A stretch of DNA of 41,987 nt. Origin: an uncultured Collinsella sp. (GTDB lineage Bacteria > Actinomycetota > Coriobacteriia > Coriobacteriales > Coriobacteriaceae). The notes under the pieces were generated by a model. That model had not been told where the DNA came from. It saw nothing but the letters and a program-made list of their open reading frames with translations, and made no database searches. The stretch is from positions 1 through 41,987 of the forward strand of contig UQWK01000010.1 of assembly GCA_900544725.1 (NCBI GenBank), given 5' to 3'. Shown here one piece after another: positions 16,081 through 24,353 of the stretch. Each line of letters opens with the position of its first letter. Position 1 is the first letter of the stretch. The position numbers and the translations under genes are program-made.

Positions 16081-16410
16081 CCATACGGCGTTGTTATGAT
16101 CGATGAGATCGACCTTCATTTGCATCCCCGCTGGCAGGCACGGATTCTTGAGGACCTTGTTCGCATATTTCCAAACGTACAGTTTATAGTTACAACGCAT
16201 TCACCTGTTGTGGTGGCGTCGGTACCTCGCGGTAACATCCGCATTCTTGGAGAGGACGCTGCAACGGTGCCTGCTATGGAAACGCGTGGACGCGATGCCG
16301 GGGATATTCTCAACACCGTCCTGAGCGCATCCTCTCGACCTGAAGAGGCGGGTCGATTGTTCGATTTGTTCCAAGAGGGCCATACGCAACACCCCCGATA
16401 TGACGTTTAA
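16081..16410 (+). pseudogene. 3' remnant of a PtuA-like AAA/SMC-type ATPase gene
   Basis: The reading frame opens after a TGA at 16069-16071. It carries the end of an AAA_21/OLD-type ATPase: PYGVVMIDEIDLHLHPRWQA is Walker B with the D-loop region, and FPNVQFIVTTHSPVVVASVP holds the switch His; then VSRG-like positions PRGNIRILGED and a short C-terminal tail. The N-terminal part with Walker A (normally 250 or more residues) is absent, so this is a truncated gene. The following gene overlaps by 11 bases and resembles an HNH nuclease, the layout of Septu (PtuA-PtuB) and some retron systems. Any ATG within the fragment (for example 16096) would be fortuitous. Confidence 0.75.
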
Positions 16411-16591
16411 TTACACAGCGTTGCGCGGAGAGAGCAAGCGAGAAGTTCTGGAGGCCTTGCTTGCGGAGCAGGGCCATTTCTGCGCTTATTGCACGTGCAG
16501 GATCGTCGTTGGTGATCGTCTGGCTACGATTGAGCATTTATTTCCACATTTTTGTTTCGTTGGGTTAGTTTTGCCTGGATGTATCCCCTAA
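16400..16591 (+). pseudogene. 5' remnant of a PtuB-like HNH nuclease gene
   Basis: ATG at 16400 overlaps the ATPase remnant. The 63-residue product shows EVLEALLAEQGHFCAYCTCR, then DRLATIEHLFPH, which corresponds to the zinc-binding CxxC and the IEH of the HNH motif in PtuB/retron HNH proteins. After about residue 49 the sequence turns into unrelated FCFVGLVLPGCIP and stops, so the second half of the nuclease (normally about 200 residues or more) is gone. Together with the preceding fragment this is the scar of a two-gene phage-defence system. Confidence 0.7.
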
Positions 16592-16627
16592 TTCGATGAA
16601 TTCTCTTTACATTATCGATTGTATAGC

Positions 16628-16679
16628 CGCTTATAAAGCTATATATACATATATACTAGTTTATAAATTTATATAAGCG
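16628..16679 (+). promoter_or_regulatory. AT-rich inverted repeat upstream of the orphan ATPase gene
   Basis: CGCTTATA (16628-16635) and TATAAGCG (16672-16679) are perfect inverted arms around a nearly pure A/T core with alternating TATATA. It ends 23 bases before the ATG at 16703, a position suited to a promoter with an operator. No other 8-bp palindrome of this composition was seen in the window. Confidence 0.45.
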
Positions 16680-16702
16680 ACGTTTGCCTGAGGATTCTGG
16701 TT

Positions 16703-17806
16703 ATGGACAAAGCCAAGTTCTACAATCCATTTCGTCCGACCGCCGGTGCGGAGCCTCCTCGAATCATCGGTCGTGATGATATCTCTCTCGAGTTCGTGGA
16801 GGGTCTCGTGTCCGGCGTTGGCGCCCCCGCACGTCTTATGCGAATCACAGGCCCGCGCGGGTCGGGGAAAACGGTTCTTCTTTGCGATCTGCGCGACCGA
16901 GCGATTGAACTGGGCTGGAAGGCCGTTGTTGTTTCGGCTGGTCCGCGTTTGTCGCACGATCTTATGGAGCAGATTCAAGACCAACTGTCTTTTTCCTCCG
17001 CTTCGCTTGGCGTTAACGTTGGTATTGCTTCTGCCAAGTTGGACATTTCTTCAAGCGAAATGAGCCTTCGGGCAAAACTAAAGCAGATTGCACAGGGCTC
17101 AAAGGGCTTGTTCATCGCTGTTGATGAAGTCCAAGATGCCCCAGTTGAGGAAATGCGTATTATTGCCTCAACAGTTCAATTGCTCATTGGGGAGAAAGCC
17201 AACATCGCTCTTGCCTTTGCCGGATTGCCATCGGGCGTTATGGATCTCATTAACGGCAAGGCACTTACTTTTCTTCGCCGCGCGGTTCCCGAAGACCTTG
17301 CTCCTATCAATCAAATCGAGATTGCACTTTCTTTGAGTGATAGCTTTAACGCGACCGGTCTTTCTCTCGACGGGGATTTGCTATCAAAAGCGGCGAGAGC
17401 AACAAAAGGTTATGCGTATTTAGTTCAACTTGTTGGGTATTCAATCTGGCAGCGCGCCAACCTTCATCGGGAGAAATCAACTCTCGTTAGTGAGCGCGAT
17501 GTTGATGAAGGTATCCTGCTTGCCGAGGCTCGTTTCCACGACGTGGTCCACGAGCCTGCAATTTCGGGTCTTTCCCGTAATGAAATCAACTACCTGTATG
17601 CCATGTGCGAGGATAGTAGGCAATCCAAGACCTCGGATTTAGCCAAACGCCTTGGTAAAAAGACGAGTGAGCTGAGTTCTGTTAGGGCCAAGCTGCTTTC
17701 ACGAGAAGTTATCCAGGCGCCTCAGAGGGGCTATGTTCAATTTGCTGTGCCGGATTTGGACGAGTATCTCAAAGATAATAGAGATGAGATTCTATCGAGG
17801 TATTAA
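16703..17806 (+). CDS. orphan AAA ATPase with C-terminal winged-helix-like region
   Basis: A 367-residue soluble protein. YNPFRPTAGAEPPRIIGRDD leads to Walker A GPRGSGKT at residues 50-57 (full ITGPRGSGKTVLL), Walker B GLFIAVDEVQDA near 134-145, and a sensor-like IALAFAGLPSGVMDLI; from about 280 EPAISGLSRNEINYLYAMCE and TSDLAKRLGKKTSELSSVRA look like a winged-helix domain. This architecture matches STAND/ORC-like ATPases found in mobile and defence loci, but no exact family is claimed. The gene is clearly lower in GC than its neighbours, has no operon partner, and lies next to the ptuAB-like scar downstream of the tRNA, suggesting horizontal transfer. Start: ATG at 16703 after a weak GAGG. 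Confidence 0.8.
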   Translation: MDKAKFYNPFRPTAGAEPPRIIGRDDISLEFVEGLVSGVGAPARLMRITGPRGSGKTVLLCDLRDRAIELGWKAVVVSAGPRLSHDLMEQIQDQLSFSSASLGVNVGIASAKLDISSSEMSLRAKLKQIAQGSKGLFIAVDEVQDAPVEEMRIIASTVQLLIGEKANIALAFAGLPSGVMDLINGKALTFLRRAVPEDLAPINQIEIALSLSDSFNATGLSLDGDLLSKAARATKGYAYLVQLVGYSIWQRANLHREKSTLVSERDVDEGILLAEARFHDVVHEPAISGLSRNEINYLYAMCEDSRQSKTSDLAKRLGKKTSELSSVRAKLLSREVIQAPQRGYVQFAVPDLDEYLKDNRDEILSRY

Positions 17807-17914
17807 AGCTCCAGATTAAATGTACGACGATTGAGGGCGACTCACGGTAAGGTGCTCCTCACCCCATACTCTAAAAAAGTACTTAACACAGCCTTAAAGG
17901 CGCCTCGTCTTGCG

Positions 17915-17945
17915 TTGACAGCGTACAATACGCATGTTTGACTAT
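17915..17945 (+). promoter_or_regulatory. possible promoter of the Pel-like operon
   Basis: TTGACA at 17915-17920 is a perfect -35 box; GACTAT at 17940-17945, 19 bp on, is a poor -10. TACAAT at 17924-17929 lies inside a GCGTA/TACGC inverted repeat and could be an alternative -10 or a binding site. AGGGAAGGGG at 17964-17973 is the ribosome site of the first gene. No other structure is evident in 17807-17978. Confidence 0.35.
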
Positions 17946-17978
17946 GGAAAAAGTGGAATTTAAGGGAAGGGGCGCGCC

Positions 17979-20147
17979 ATGGAGGTGCTGGTTGTTGGCA
18001 ATACCGCGTATGTTGACGACGACTTTTGTGCCAAGGCGTTTCCCGGCGATCATGTTCAGGTTGTAGCTGCCGACGATGCGCAGCGCGAGTCATCGTCTCA
18101 CAGCTCGTGGAAAGAGCTGCTGCGCCACCTGGATCAGGCCTACGAGTTCGACCGCGTGGTCTACCTCTCTACGTATCTCACTCCGCATACCGAGACCTTT
18201 GGCGACATTGAGCTGCTGCGCTCGGTGTTTCGTGCTTGCATGGGCCGCCGTGTGCAGCTGCTGTTTGTGGCGGGACCTGCGGGTTCGGAGGGTGCAGGAG
18301 GCGCAGCGAGCGTCGACGATGCCCCTAATGCCACTGATGCTGCCGCCCAAACCGGCAAGGGCATTATCGCCCGCGCGGCCAACGACCTCTGTCGCTACTA
18401 CGCCTCGCAAGATGGCATCCAGGCCAAGATCCTGCGCACGCCCTATCTGTATACCGCCTCTGCGGCGCTCGACGACCCCTTCTTGGTGCCGCTGTTCGAA
18501 GCCTGTTCGACCGGATCGGTCGCGCTCCAAGGTGCCGCGGACGCGCCGTTTCCCCTGCTGTGCGCGGAGGAGCTAGCGGTGCTGGCGCATCGCGTCTTTG
18601 ATAGTTGGGATGCGACCTTTGAGACGCTCGACGTTGCAGATGCTTTCCATCGCACAGCGGGCGACTTGGGCGGCGCACTCCAGGGTCTGTTCCCCGGGCT
18701 GTCCGTTGCCTATGGAGAGTCGACCGGCTATGCGTTGCCCGCAGGCGATGTCATTCGCAAGCGCTATGGCTGGTTCCAGCGCTACGACCTGCTGCGCGAT
18801 CTTTCGACCATCCACGCCCGCTGGGCTAACACCCGTACCAAAAAGGCCAATCCCCTTCGTGCGGCCATCGACCGCATTCAGCTGCGCACGCTGCCCATTA
18901 AATGCCTGGAGACGGGCTTCGCATGGGTGCTGTTCGAGGTGCTGGAGCACCTGTTCTCTCAATCTGCCCAGCTCAACGTGCTCGACTATCGTCTGCTCTA
19001 CGTTGTCCTGATCGGCACGCTCTACGGGCTTGACTTTGGCCTGATCGCGGCGCTGCTGGCGTCGATTGGTCTGGCGGTGAGCTATTTTGCACTGTACGGC
19101 TACACCTTCCAGGGCCTGTTCTACGAGCCTTCCAACTGGCTGCCGTTTATCGCGTACTTTGTGGTGGGCGCGGTGTGCGGCTATGTGCAGCTGCGCAACA
19201 GTGAGGCCATTAAAGCCGAGCGCGACGAGAACGAGCTTGTGCGAAACCGCAACACGTTCCTTACGCGGCTCTATCACGATGCGATTGAGGACAAGCGCGC
19301 CTATAAGCGCCAGATTGTGGGGCGCCACGATAGCTTTGGCAAGATCTTTGCCGTGACGCAGGAGCTCGACGTACTCAACCCGCGCGACATTTACCGCAAG
19401 TGCTGCGAGCTGCTGGGTGAGATCCTCGAGAACGATTCGGTGACGATCTATCATGTGTCGGGCGGGACGTTTGCGCGCTTGGTGGCTGCAAGTCCCGCAG
19501 AGATGGCCTCCGCACCGCGTTCGCTCTCGCTCGACGACCTTGCGCCTGTGCTCAAGGGCGCGAACTCGGGCCTGTGGGTGAATCGCGAGCTGACCCCAGA
19601 CCTTCCTATGTTCGGATACGTCATCGAGCACGATGGGGCGCCCGCCGTGTTGATCTTTGTGCGCCAGGTGGCCGAAAGCCAAATGACGCTGTATTACCAA
19701 AACCTATTCCGCATTCTGTGCGGCCTGGTGGAAAGCGCGCTGGGACGCGCCTTCGATTACGAGGCCGTAGCGCAGGACAAGCGCTGCGTTGCCGGCACCC
19801 GCGTGCTCAACCACGACGCCTTTGGCCAGGAACTCGCCGCCGAGCAAGCGCTTGCGGACAACAAGATGGGGAGCTTCTTGCTCCTGCGCGTGGTGCCAGG
19901 CATGGAGCCCGTTGGCGAGCTGGTCGGCGCCATTGGGTCGGCGATTCGCGAGAGCGACGCTGCAGGCTTGGTCGATGGGGATGCGCTTTACCTGCTCATG
20001 CGCCAGGCGACCGAGGCTGACCTGCCTGTAATTTGCAAGCGCATGGCCGCCAAGCACATTACGGTGGAGCTCGTCGACGGCGAGGATGTTGTGGCCTTGC
20101 TGCAGCGCATCGCGCCCGCCGACAGCGGTGAGGGGGAGACCGTTTGA
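17979..20147 (+). CDS. pelD: PelD-like c-di-GMP receptor with N-terminal nucleotide-binding-fold domain
   Basis: A 722-residue inner-membrane protein. Residues 1 to ~260 resemble an NAD(P)-fold/SDR domain (MEVLVVGNTAYVDDDF; DRVVYLSTYLTPHTETFGD), as reported for some Gram-positive PelD proteins. About four membrane helices follow between ~325 and 405 (LLYVVLIGTLYGLDFGLIAA; WLPFIAYFVVGAVCGYVQL), then a coiled segment, a GAF-like domain (~450-600) and a degenerate GGDEF domain. RESD at 657-660 sits exactly five residues before DGDAL (666-670), which replaces GGDEF: the I-site is kept while the active site is lost, as in Pseudomonas PelD, which binds c-di-GMP. It opens an operon with PelE-, PelA-, PelF- and PelG-like genes. 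Start: ATG with AGGGAAGGGG. Confidence 0.85.
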   Translation: MEVLVVGNTAYVDDDFCAKAFPGDHVQVVAADDAQRESSSHSSWKELLRHLDQAYEFDRVVYLSTYLTPHTETFGDIELLRSVFRACMGRRVQLLFVAGPAGSEGAGGAASVDDAPNATDAAAQTGKGIIARAANDLCRYYASQDGIQAKILRTPYLYTASAALDDPFLVPLFEACSTGSVALQGAADAPFPLLCAEELAVLAHRVFDSWDATFETLDVADAFHRTAGDLGGALQGLFPGLSVAYGESTGYALPAGDVIRKRYGWFQRYDLLRDLSTIHARWANTRTKKANPLRAAIDRIQLRTLPIKCLETGFAWVLFEVLEHLFSQSAQLNVLDYRLLYVVLIGTLYGLDFGLIAALLASIGLAVSYFALYGYTFQGLFYEPSNWLPFIAYFVVGAVCGYVQLRNSEAIKAERDENELVRNRNTFLTRLYHDAIEDKRAYKRQIVGRHDSFGKIFAVTQELDVLNPRDIYRKCCELLGEILENDSVTIYHVSGGTFARLVAASPAEMASAPRSLSLDDLAPVLKGANSGLWVNRELTPDLPMFGYVIEHDGAPAVLIFVRQVAESQMTLYYQNLFRILCGLVESALGRAFDYEAVAQDKRCVAGTRVLNHDAFGQELAAEQALADNKMGSFLLLRVVPGMEPVGELVGAIGSAIRESDAAGLVDGDALYLLMRQATEADLPVICKRMAAKHITVELVDGEDVVALLQRIAPADSGEGETV

Positions 20148-21049
20148 TCTCGCTTGTCGTTGCTACCGTACTGCTCTTTATGCACGCGCTGGTTTGCCTG
20201 GTGCTGTGGACGCTCATGAAGCTGGGTTTGCTCCCGGTTCGCGGGCACATGCTTGCCGTAATGGTGCTCGTGCCGCTGTGGGGCCCATTGCTGGTGGTGC
20301 TGCTGTCGGTGCGCAGCGTGGTGCTCGGCGACGGCCTTAAGGATGCCACGCTGGAGACACTGCGCATTAACGATGACATGCACCGCAGCATGCTCGTGCA
20401 GGGACGCGAGGGCGATGGTGGCGTGGTGCCGCTCGAGGAGGCGCTCATCGTCAACGACCCGGGTGACCGGCGCCGCCTGATGCTCTCCATGCTCACCGAG
20501 GACCCGGATGCGTACCTGGCGCAGCTGCAGGCCGCCAAGCTGAACGACGACGTTGAGGTCGCGCACTATGCCGCGACGGCGGTAGCGCAGATTTCCAAGG
20601 AGTCCGACCTTAAGCTCCAGCAGCTTGAACGCGCGTTTAAGACCGACCCCAGCCCACATAACCTGGATGCGTATTGCGACTTTTTGGGCGCTTATCTGTA
20701 CTCGGGTTTAGCCGAGGGTCGCGTGGCGCAGATTCAGCACCAGCAGTATGCACGCTTGCTCGCGCGCCGTTGCGAACGCGAGGATGGGCCGGCACTGCGC
20801 ATTCGCTATGCCACGGCGCTGGCCGATGCCGGCGAGATTGATAAGGCAGAGGACGTCGCCAGCCAGCTGGTGATCGATGCACCAGACGAGCAGGACGTGT
20901 GGATGCTCTGCCTTCGCTTGGCCGTGATGCGACACGATGGCGTTGGCGTGCACCGTGTGATCGACGCGATCGACAAGCAGCATGTATATCTGAGTGCCGA
21001 GAATCGCGAGAAACTGGCGTTTTGGCATGACGGGGAGGAGGCCCGATGA
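20144..21049 (+). CDS. pelE: PelE-like membrane/TPR protein
   Basis: A 301-residue protein starting at TTG 20144, overlapping the pelD stop by four bases, with GGGGGAG ahead. Two N-terminal membrane helices (SLVVATVLLFMHALVCLVLW and MLAVMVLVPLWGPLLVVLLS) are followed by a cytosolic, mostly helical region: DPGDRRRLMLSMLTEDPDAY, VEVAHYAATAVAQISKESDL and YATALADAGEIDKAEDVASQ look like TPR-type repeats. This is the layout of PelE, the inner-membrane scaffold that works with PelD, PelF and PelG in Pel synthesis. Sequence identity to known PelE was not checked; the call rests on topology, size and gene order. Confidence 0.78.
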   Translation: MISLVVATVLLFMHALVCLVLWTLMKLGLLPVRGHMLAVMVLVPLWGPLLVVLLSVRSVVLGDGLKDATLETLRINDDMHRSMLVQGREGDGGVVPLEEALIVNDPGDRRRLMLSMLTEDPDAYLAQLQAAKLNDDVEVAHYAATAVAQISKESDLKLQQLERAFKTDPSPHNLDAYCDFLGAYLYSGLAEGRVAQIQHQQYARLLARRCEREDGPALRIRYATALADAGEIDKAEDVASQLVIDAPDEQDVWMLCLRLAVMRHDGVGVHRVIDAIDKQHVYLSAENREKLAFWHDGEEAR

Positions 21050-22926
21050 GCGTGGTGCAACATATCCGCGATCGTGCGGGCCATTTTCGCTGGATGGGCC
21101 TGCTCGTGGTCTGGGCGGTCTTTATCGCCATGGCAGCCGTGCTGCTGATCGAGCGCGCTGGCGTGCAGTATAGCGCCGGGCAACACAAGCTGGGCATGCT
21201 TGCCGCCAACGACGCTACGCCTGCGAGCTCGGCAATGTTTGGCCAAAAGCCCACGTGCCTGGTTATTACCGATACCGATCAGGACGGCGTCGAGGACGTC
21301 AAGGAGCAGTTTGACCAGATTCTGCTCGATATGAAGATCGCGCACCGCGATGTGGATATTGCCACCGATGGCGCGGATGCGATTCCTTCCCTCACGTCGT
21401 TCGACCGCGTGATTTTACTGATGCCTTCGATCGATGGGCTCGGCACGCACCTCTCCGACATCATGAGCTGGGTGAGCGCCGGTGGTTCGCTGATGCTCGC
21501 CATGACGCCGGACAATTCGAGCTACATGCAGGCAATCGGTCCTAAGCTGGGCATCGATTCTGCCGGCTACGAATACGTGACGGCCGAGAGCATTGTCCCG
21601 AGCGAGGACTTTATGATCGGCGGCGGTCAGCGCTATGAGTTCTCGGATCCCTTCGAGTCATCGCTTTCGGTCTCGCTACGCGAGACGGCCCATGTGTGGG
21701 CTAAAACCGGTGACACGGGCGCTCCGCTTATCTGGTCGAGCGATTGCGGCAGCGGTCGCACCGTGGTGTGCAATTTCGGCATCTACGACAAGGTCATGCG
21801 CGGTTTCTATGCCGCGGCAGTGAGCCTGCTGGGCGATGCCACGGCCTATCCGGTCATCAATAGCGCGGTGTTTTACCTGGACGACTTCCCCAGCCCCGTT
21901 CCCTCGGGCGACGGTACCTACATCAAGCGCGACTATGGCCTTTCTATCGCCGATTTTTATGCCAAGGTGTGGTGGCCCGACCTGCAAAAACTCGCGCAGC
22001 AATACGACATTCGCTTTACCGGCGTGATGATCGAAAACTACGAGGATGCGGTCAACCGGACTGAGCCCGCGCGCCAGGCCGATGCTACGCAGTTCCGTTA
22101 CTTTGGCGGCATGCTGCTGCAAATGGGCGGCGAGCTGGGCTTTCATGGGTATAACCATCAGCCGTTGGCCCTCTCGGATACCGACTATGGCACGCTGTAT
22201 GACTACAAAACATGGAAGAATAAGGACACGTTGGTTGCGGCCCTCAACGAACTCATAGCCTTCCAAGACGACGTCCTGCCCAATGCGCACGGCTCGGTTT
22301 ATGTGCCGCCGTCGAATATCCTTTCGGCCCGCGCCCGTAAGATCATTGGCGAGGACGTGCCGCGCATTAAGACCATTGCCAGTACGTATTTTGAGGACGG
22401 AACCGATCTGCCCTACGTGCAGGAGTTTGGCGTGGCGAGCGATGGCATCGTGGAACAGCCTCGCATTGTATCGGGCGGCATGGTCGACGATACCTACATG
22501 CGTCTGGCTGCGGTGTCCGAGCTCAACATGCACTACGTGAGCACGCACTTTATGCATCCCGACGACCTCCTGGATCCCGACCGCGGCGCCAAGGAGGGCT
22601 GGGAGGTCTACAAGGGCGGTCTGACCGATTACCTGGACTGGCTGACCAAGTCCGCGCCCGACCTGCGTCACCAGACGGGTTCGGAATGTTCGGGCGCCAT
22701 CCAGCGCTTTGCGTCTGTGACGGTGAGCGTGGACACGAGCGACGATGCCTGGACGCTCAACCTTGGCAACTTTCACGACGAGGCGTGGTTAATGTTCCGC
22801 GCCAACGACGGTGAGCCGGGTGCGGTGTCCGGTGGCGAGATGACGCACCTGACGGGCAACCTGTACCTGGCCAAAGCGACTGACAAGACCGTGACGATCG
22901 AGCGCAAGGAAGGTGGCGACCGATGA
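21046..22926 (+). CDS. pelA: PelA-like membrane-anchored polysaccharide deacetylase (DUF2194 type)
   Basis: A 626-residue protein overlapping pelE by ATGA. One N-terminal helix (MGLLVVWAVFIAMAAVLLIE) anchors an extracellular body. Residues ~60-265 form a flavodoxin-like domain (TCLVITDTDQDGVEDVKEQF; VILLMPSIDGLGTHLSDIMS). The deacetylase part starts at FYLDDFPSP, where D279-D280 match the CE4 motif 1 Asp pair, and has GFHGYNH with H367 and H371 as the metal-binding HxxxH. In Gram-positive Pel clusters PelA keeps only the deacetylase and lacks the glycoside hydrolase domain, as here. It would remove acetyl groups from the amino sugars of the nascent polymer outside the membrane, changing its charge. 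Confidence 0.83.
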   Translation: MSVVQHIRDRAGHFRWMGLLVVWAVFIAMAAVLLIERAGVQYSAGQHKLGMLAANDATPASSAMFGQKPTCLVITDTDQDGVEDVKEQFDQILLDMKIAHRDVDIATDGADAIPSLTSFDRVILLMPSIDGLGTHLSDIMSWVSAGGSLMLAMTPDNSSYMQAIGPKLGIDSAGYEYVTAESIVPSEDFMIGGGQRYEFSDPFESSLSVSLRETAHVWAKTGDTGAPLIWSSDCGSGRTVVCNFGIYDKVMRGFYAAAVSLLGDATAYPVINSAVFYLDDFPSPVPSGDGTYIKRDYGLSIADFYAKVWWPDLQKLAQQYDIRFTGVMIENYEDAVNRTEPARQADATQFRYFGGMLLQMGGELGFHGYNHQPLALSDTDYGTLYDYKTWKNKDTLVAALNELIAFQDDVLPNAHGSVYVPPSNILSARARKIIGEDVPRIKTIASTYFEDGTDLPYVQEFGVASDGIVEQPRIVSGGMVDDTYMRLAAVSELNMHYVSTHFMHPDDLLDPDRGAKEGWEVYKGGLTDYLDWLTKSAPDLRHQTGSECSGAIQRFASVTVSVDTSDDAWTLNLGNFHDEAWLMFRANDGEPGAVSGGEMTHLTGNLYLAKATDKTVTIERKEGGDR

Positions 22927-24350
22927 GAATCTGCTTGGTGCTCGAGGGCTGCTACCCCTACGTGCACGGCGGCGTGTCCACTTGGATGCACGGCTACATC
23001 ACGGCCATGCCAGAACATGAGTTTGTGCTGTGGGTGATTGGAGCGCATGCCGAGGACCGCGGCAAGTTTGTCTACGAGCTGCCCAAGAACGTCGTCGAGG
23101 TGCATGAGGTGTTCCTGGACGATGCCTTGCGTCTCTCGGGCGAGCAGGAGGAGGTCGACTTTGACGAGCGCGAGCGCGAGGCTTTGCGCCGGCTTGTGTC
23201 GCTCTCCAATCCCGACTGGGATGTGCTGTTCGATATCTTCCAGCGCCGCCATGTGCATCCGCTCTCGTTTTTGCAGAGCCGCACCTTTATGGACATCTTC
23301 CGCGACGTGTGCCTGGCCGAGTATCCGTATACGCCGTTCGCCGACGCCTTCCATACCATGCGTTCCATGCTGCTGCCCGTGCTTTATCTGCTGGGCAGCG
23401 AGGTGCCGGTTGCCGACGTGTATCACGCCATTTCGACCGGCTACGGCGGATTGCTCGCGAGTCTTGGTTCGAGCGTTCACAACGCGCCGGCGCTGCTGAC
23501 CGAGCACGGCATCTACACCCGCGAGCGCGAGGAGGAGATCATTCGCGCCGACTGGGTAGTGCCGTCGTTTAAGGACCGTTGGATCCGCTTTTTCTACCTG
23601 CTTTCGGAGGAGATCTATCGTCGCGCCTTTCGCGTGACAAGTCTGTTCCATAACGCGCGTAAAACGCAGATCGATATGGGCTGCGATGCAGATAAATGCC
23701 TGGTCATCCCTAATGGCATTCAGTTTGACCGCTTTAAGGATATTCCCTTAAAGCCCGATGACGGCTGGGTGGACATTGGCGCCGTGGTGCGCCTGGCGCC
23801 CATCAAGGACGTCAAGACCATGATCTACGCCTTCTTTGAGCTGCACGAGCGCCTGCCAAAGGTACGCCTGCATATTATGGGCGGCGTGGATGATGAGGAA
23901 TATGGTGCGGAGTGCCATGCGCTGGTCGAGACGCTAGGTGTGCGCGATCTGATCTTTACCGGCCGCGTCAACGTGGTCGAGTACATGGAAAAGCTCGACT
24001 TTACTATTCTGACGAGTATTTCGGAGGGCCAGCCGCTGAGCGTGTTGGAATCGCTGGGCGCGCGTCGACCCTGCGTGACGACTGAGGTCGGCTGCTGCCG
24101 CGAGCTGCTGGAGGGCGCGCCCGGCGACGACTTTGGCGTGGCCGGCTTTGTGAGCCCGCCCATGTATCGCAAGGGCCTGGCCGACGCCATGGAGCGCATG
24201 TGCGCAAGCCGTGCCCGCCGTCTGGAGATGGGGGAGCGCGGCCAGCGTCGCGTGGCGACCTACTACCTACACGAGCAGATGCTCGCCAGCTATCGCGCGC
24301 TGTACGACGAGACGGCTCGCGCCTTTAATCTGCCCAAGAAGGAGGTGTAG
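22923..24350 (+). CDS. pelF: PelF glycosyltransferase (GT4)
   Basis: A 475-residue cytosolic glycosyltransferase, the polymerising enzyme of Pel polysaccharide, known to use UDP-activated amino sugars. The PelF N-terminus is easily recognised: MRICLVLEGCYPYVHGGVST followed by WMHGYITAMPEHEF. Further motifs are PVADVYHAISTGYGGLLASL, ALLTEHGIYTREREEEI, and the GT4 nucleotide-binding part VIPNGIQFDRF, GAVVRLAPIKDVKTMIYAF and SISEGQPLSVLES, with the E-x7-E pair at E368 and E376 typical of retaining GT4 enzymes. It overlaps pelA by ATGA and sits three bases before pelG, so stoichiometric expression is likely. Confidence 0.94.
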   Translation: MRICLVLEGCYPYVHGGVSTWMHGYITAMPEHEFVLWVIGAHAEDRGKFVYELPKNVVEVHEVFLDDALRLSGEQEEVDFDEREREALRRLVSLSNPDWDVLFDIFQRRHVHPLSFLQSRTFMDIFRDVCLAEYPYTPFADAFHTMRSMLLPVLYLLGSEVPVADVYHAISTGYGGLLASLGSSVHNAPALLTEHGIYTREREEEIIRADWVVPSFKDRWIRFFYLLSEEIYRRAFRVTSLFHNARKTQIDMGCDADKCLVIPNGIQFDRFKDIPLKPDDGWVDIGAVVRLAPIKDVKTMIYAFFELHERLPKVRLHIMGGVDDEEYGAECHALVETLGVRDLIFTGRVNVVEYMEKLDFTILTSISEGQPLSVLESLGARRPCVTTEVGCCRELLEGAPGDDFGVAGFVSPPMYRKGLADAMERMCASRARRLEMGERGQRRVATYYLHEQMLASYRALYDETARAFNLPKKEV

Positions 24351-24353
24351 TCG

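Noticed and set aside
15773..17978. Duplicate of the tRNA-Arg 3' end as an att site
   Set aside because: No repeat of the TTCGAATCC-type tRNA end was found in the 2 kb downstream, so an integrated element with defined ends cannot be claimed.
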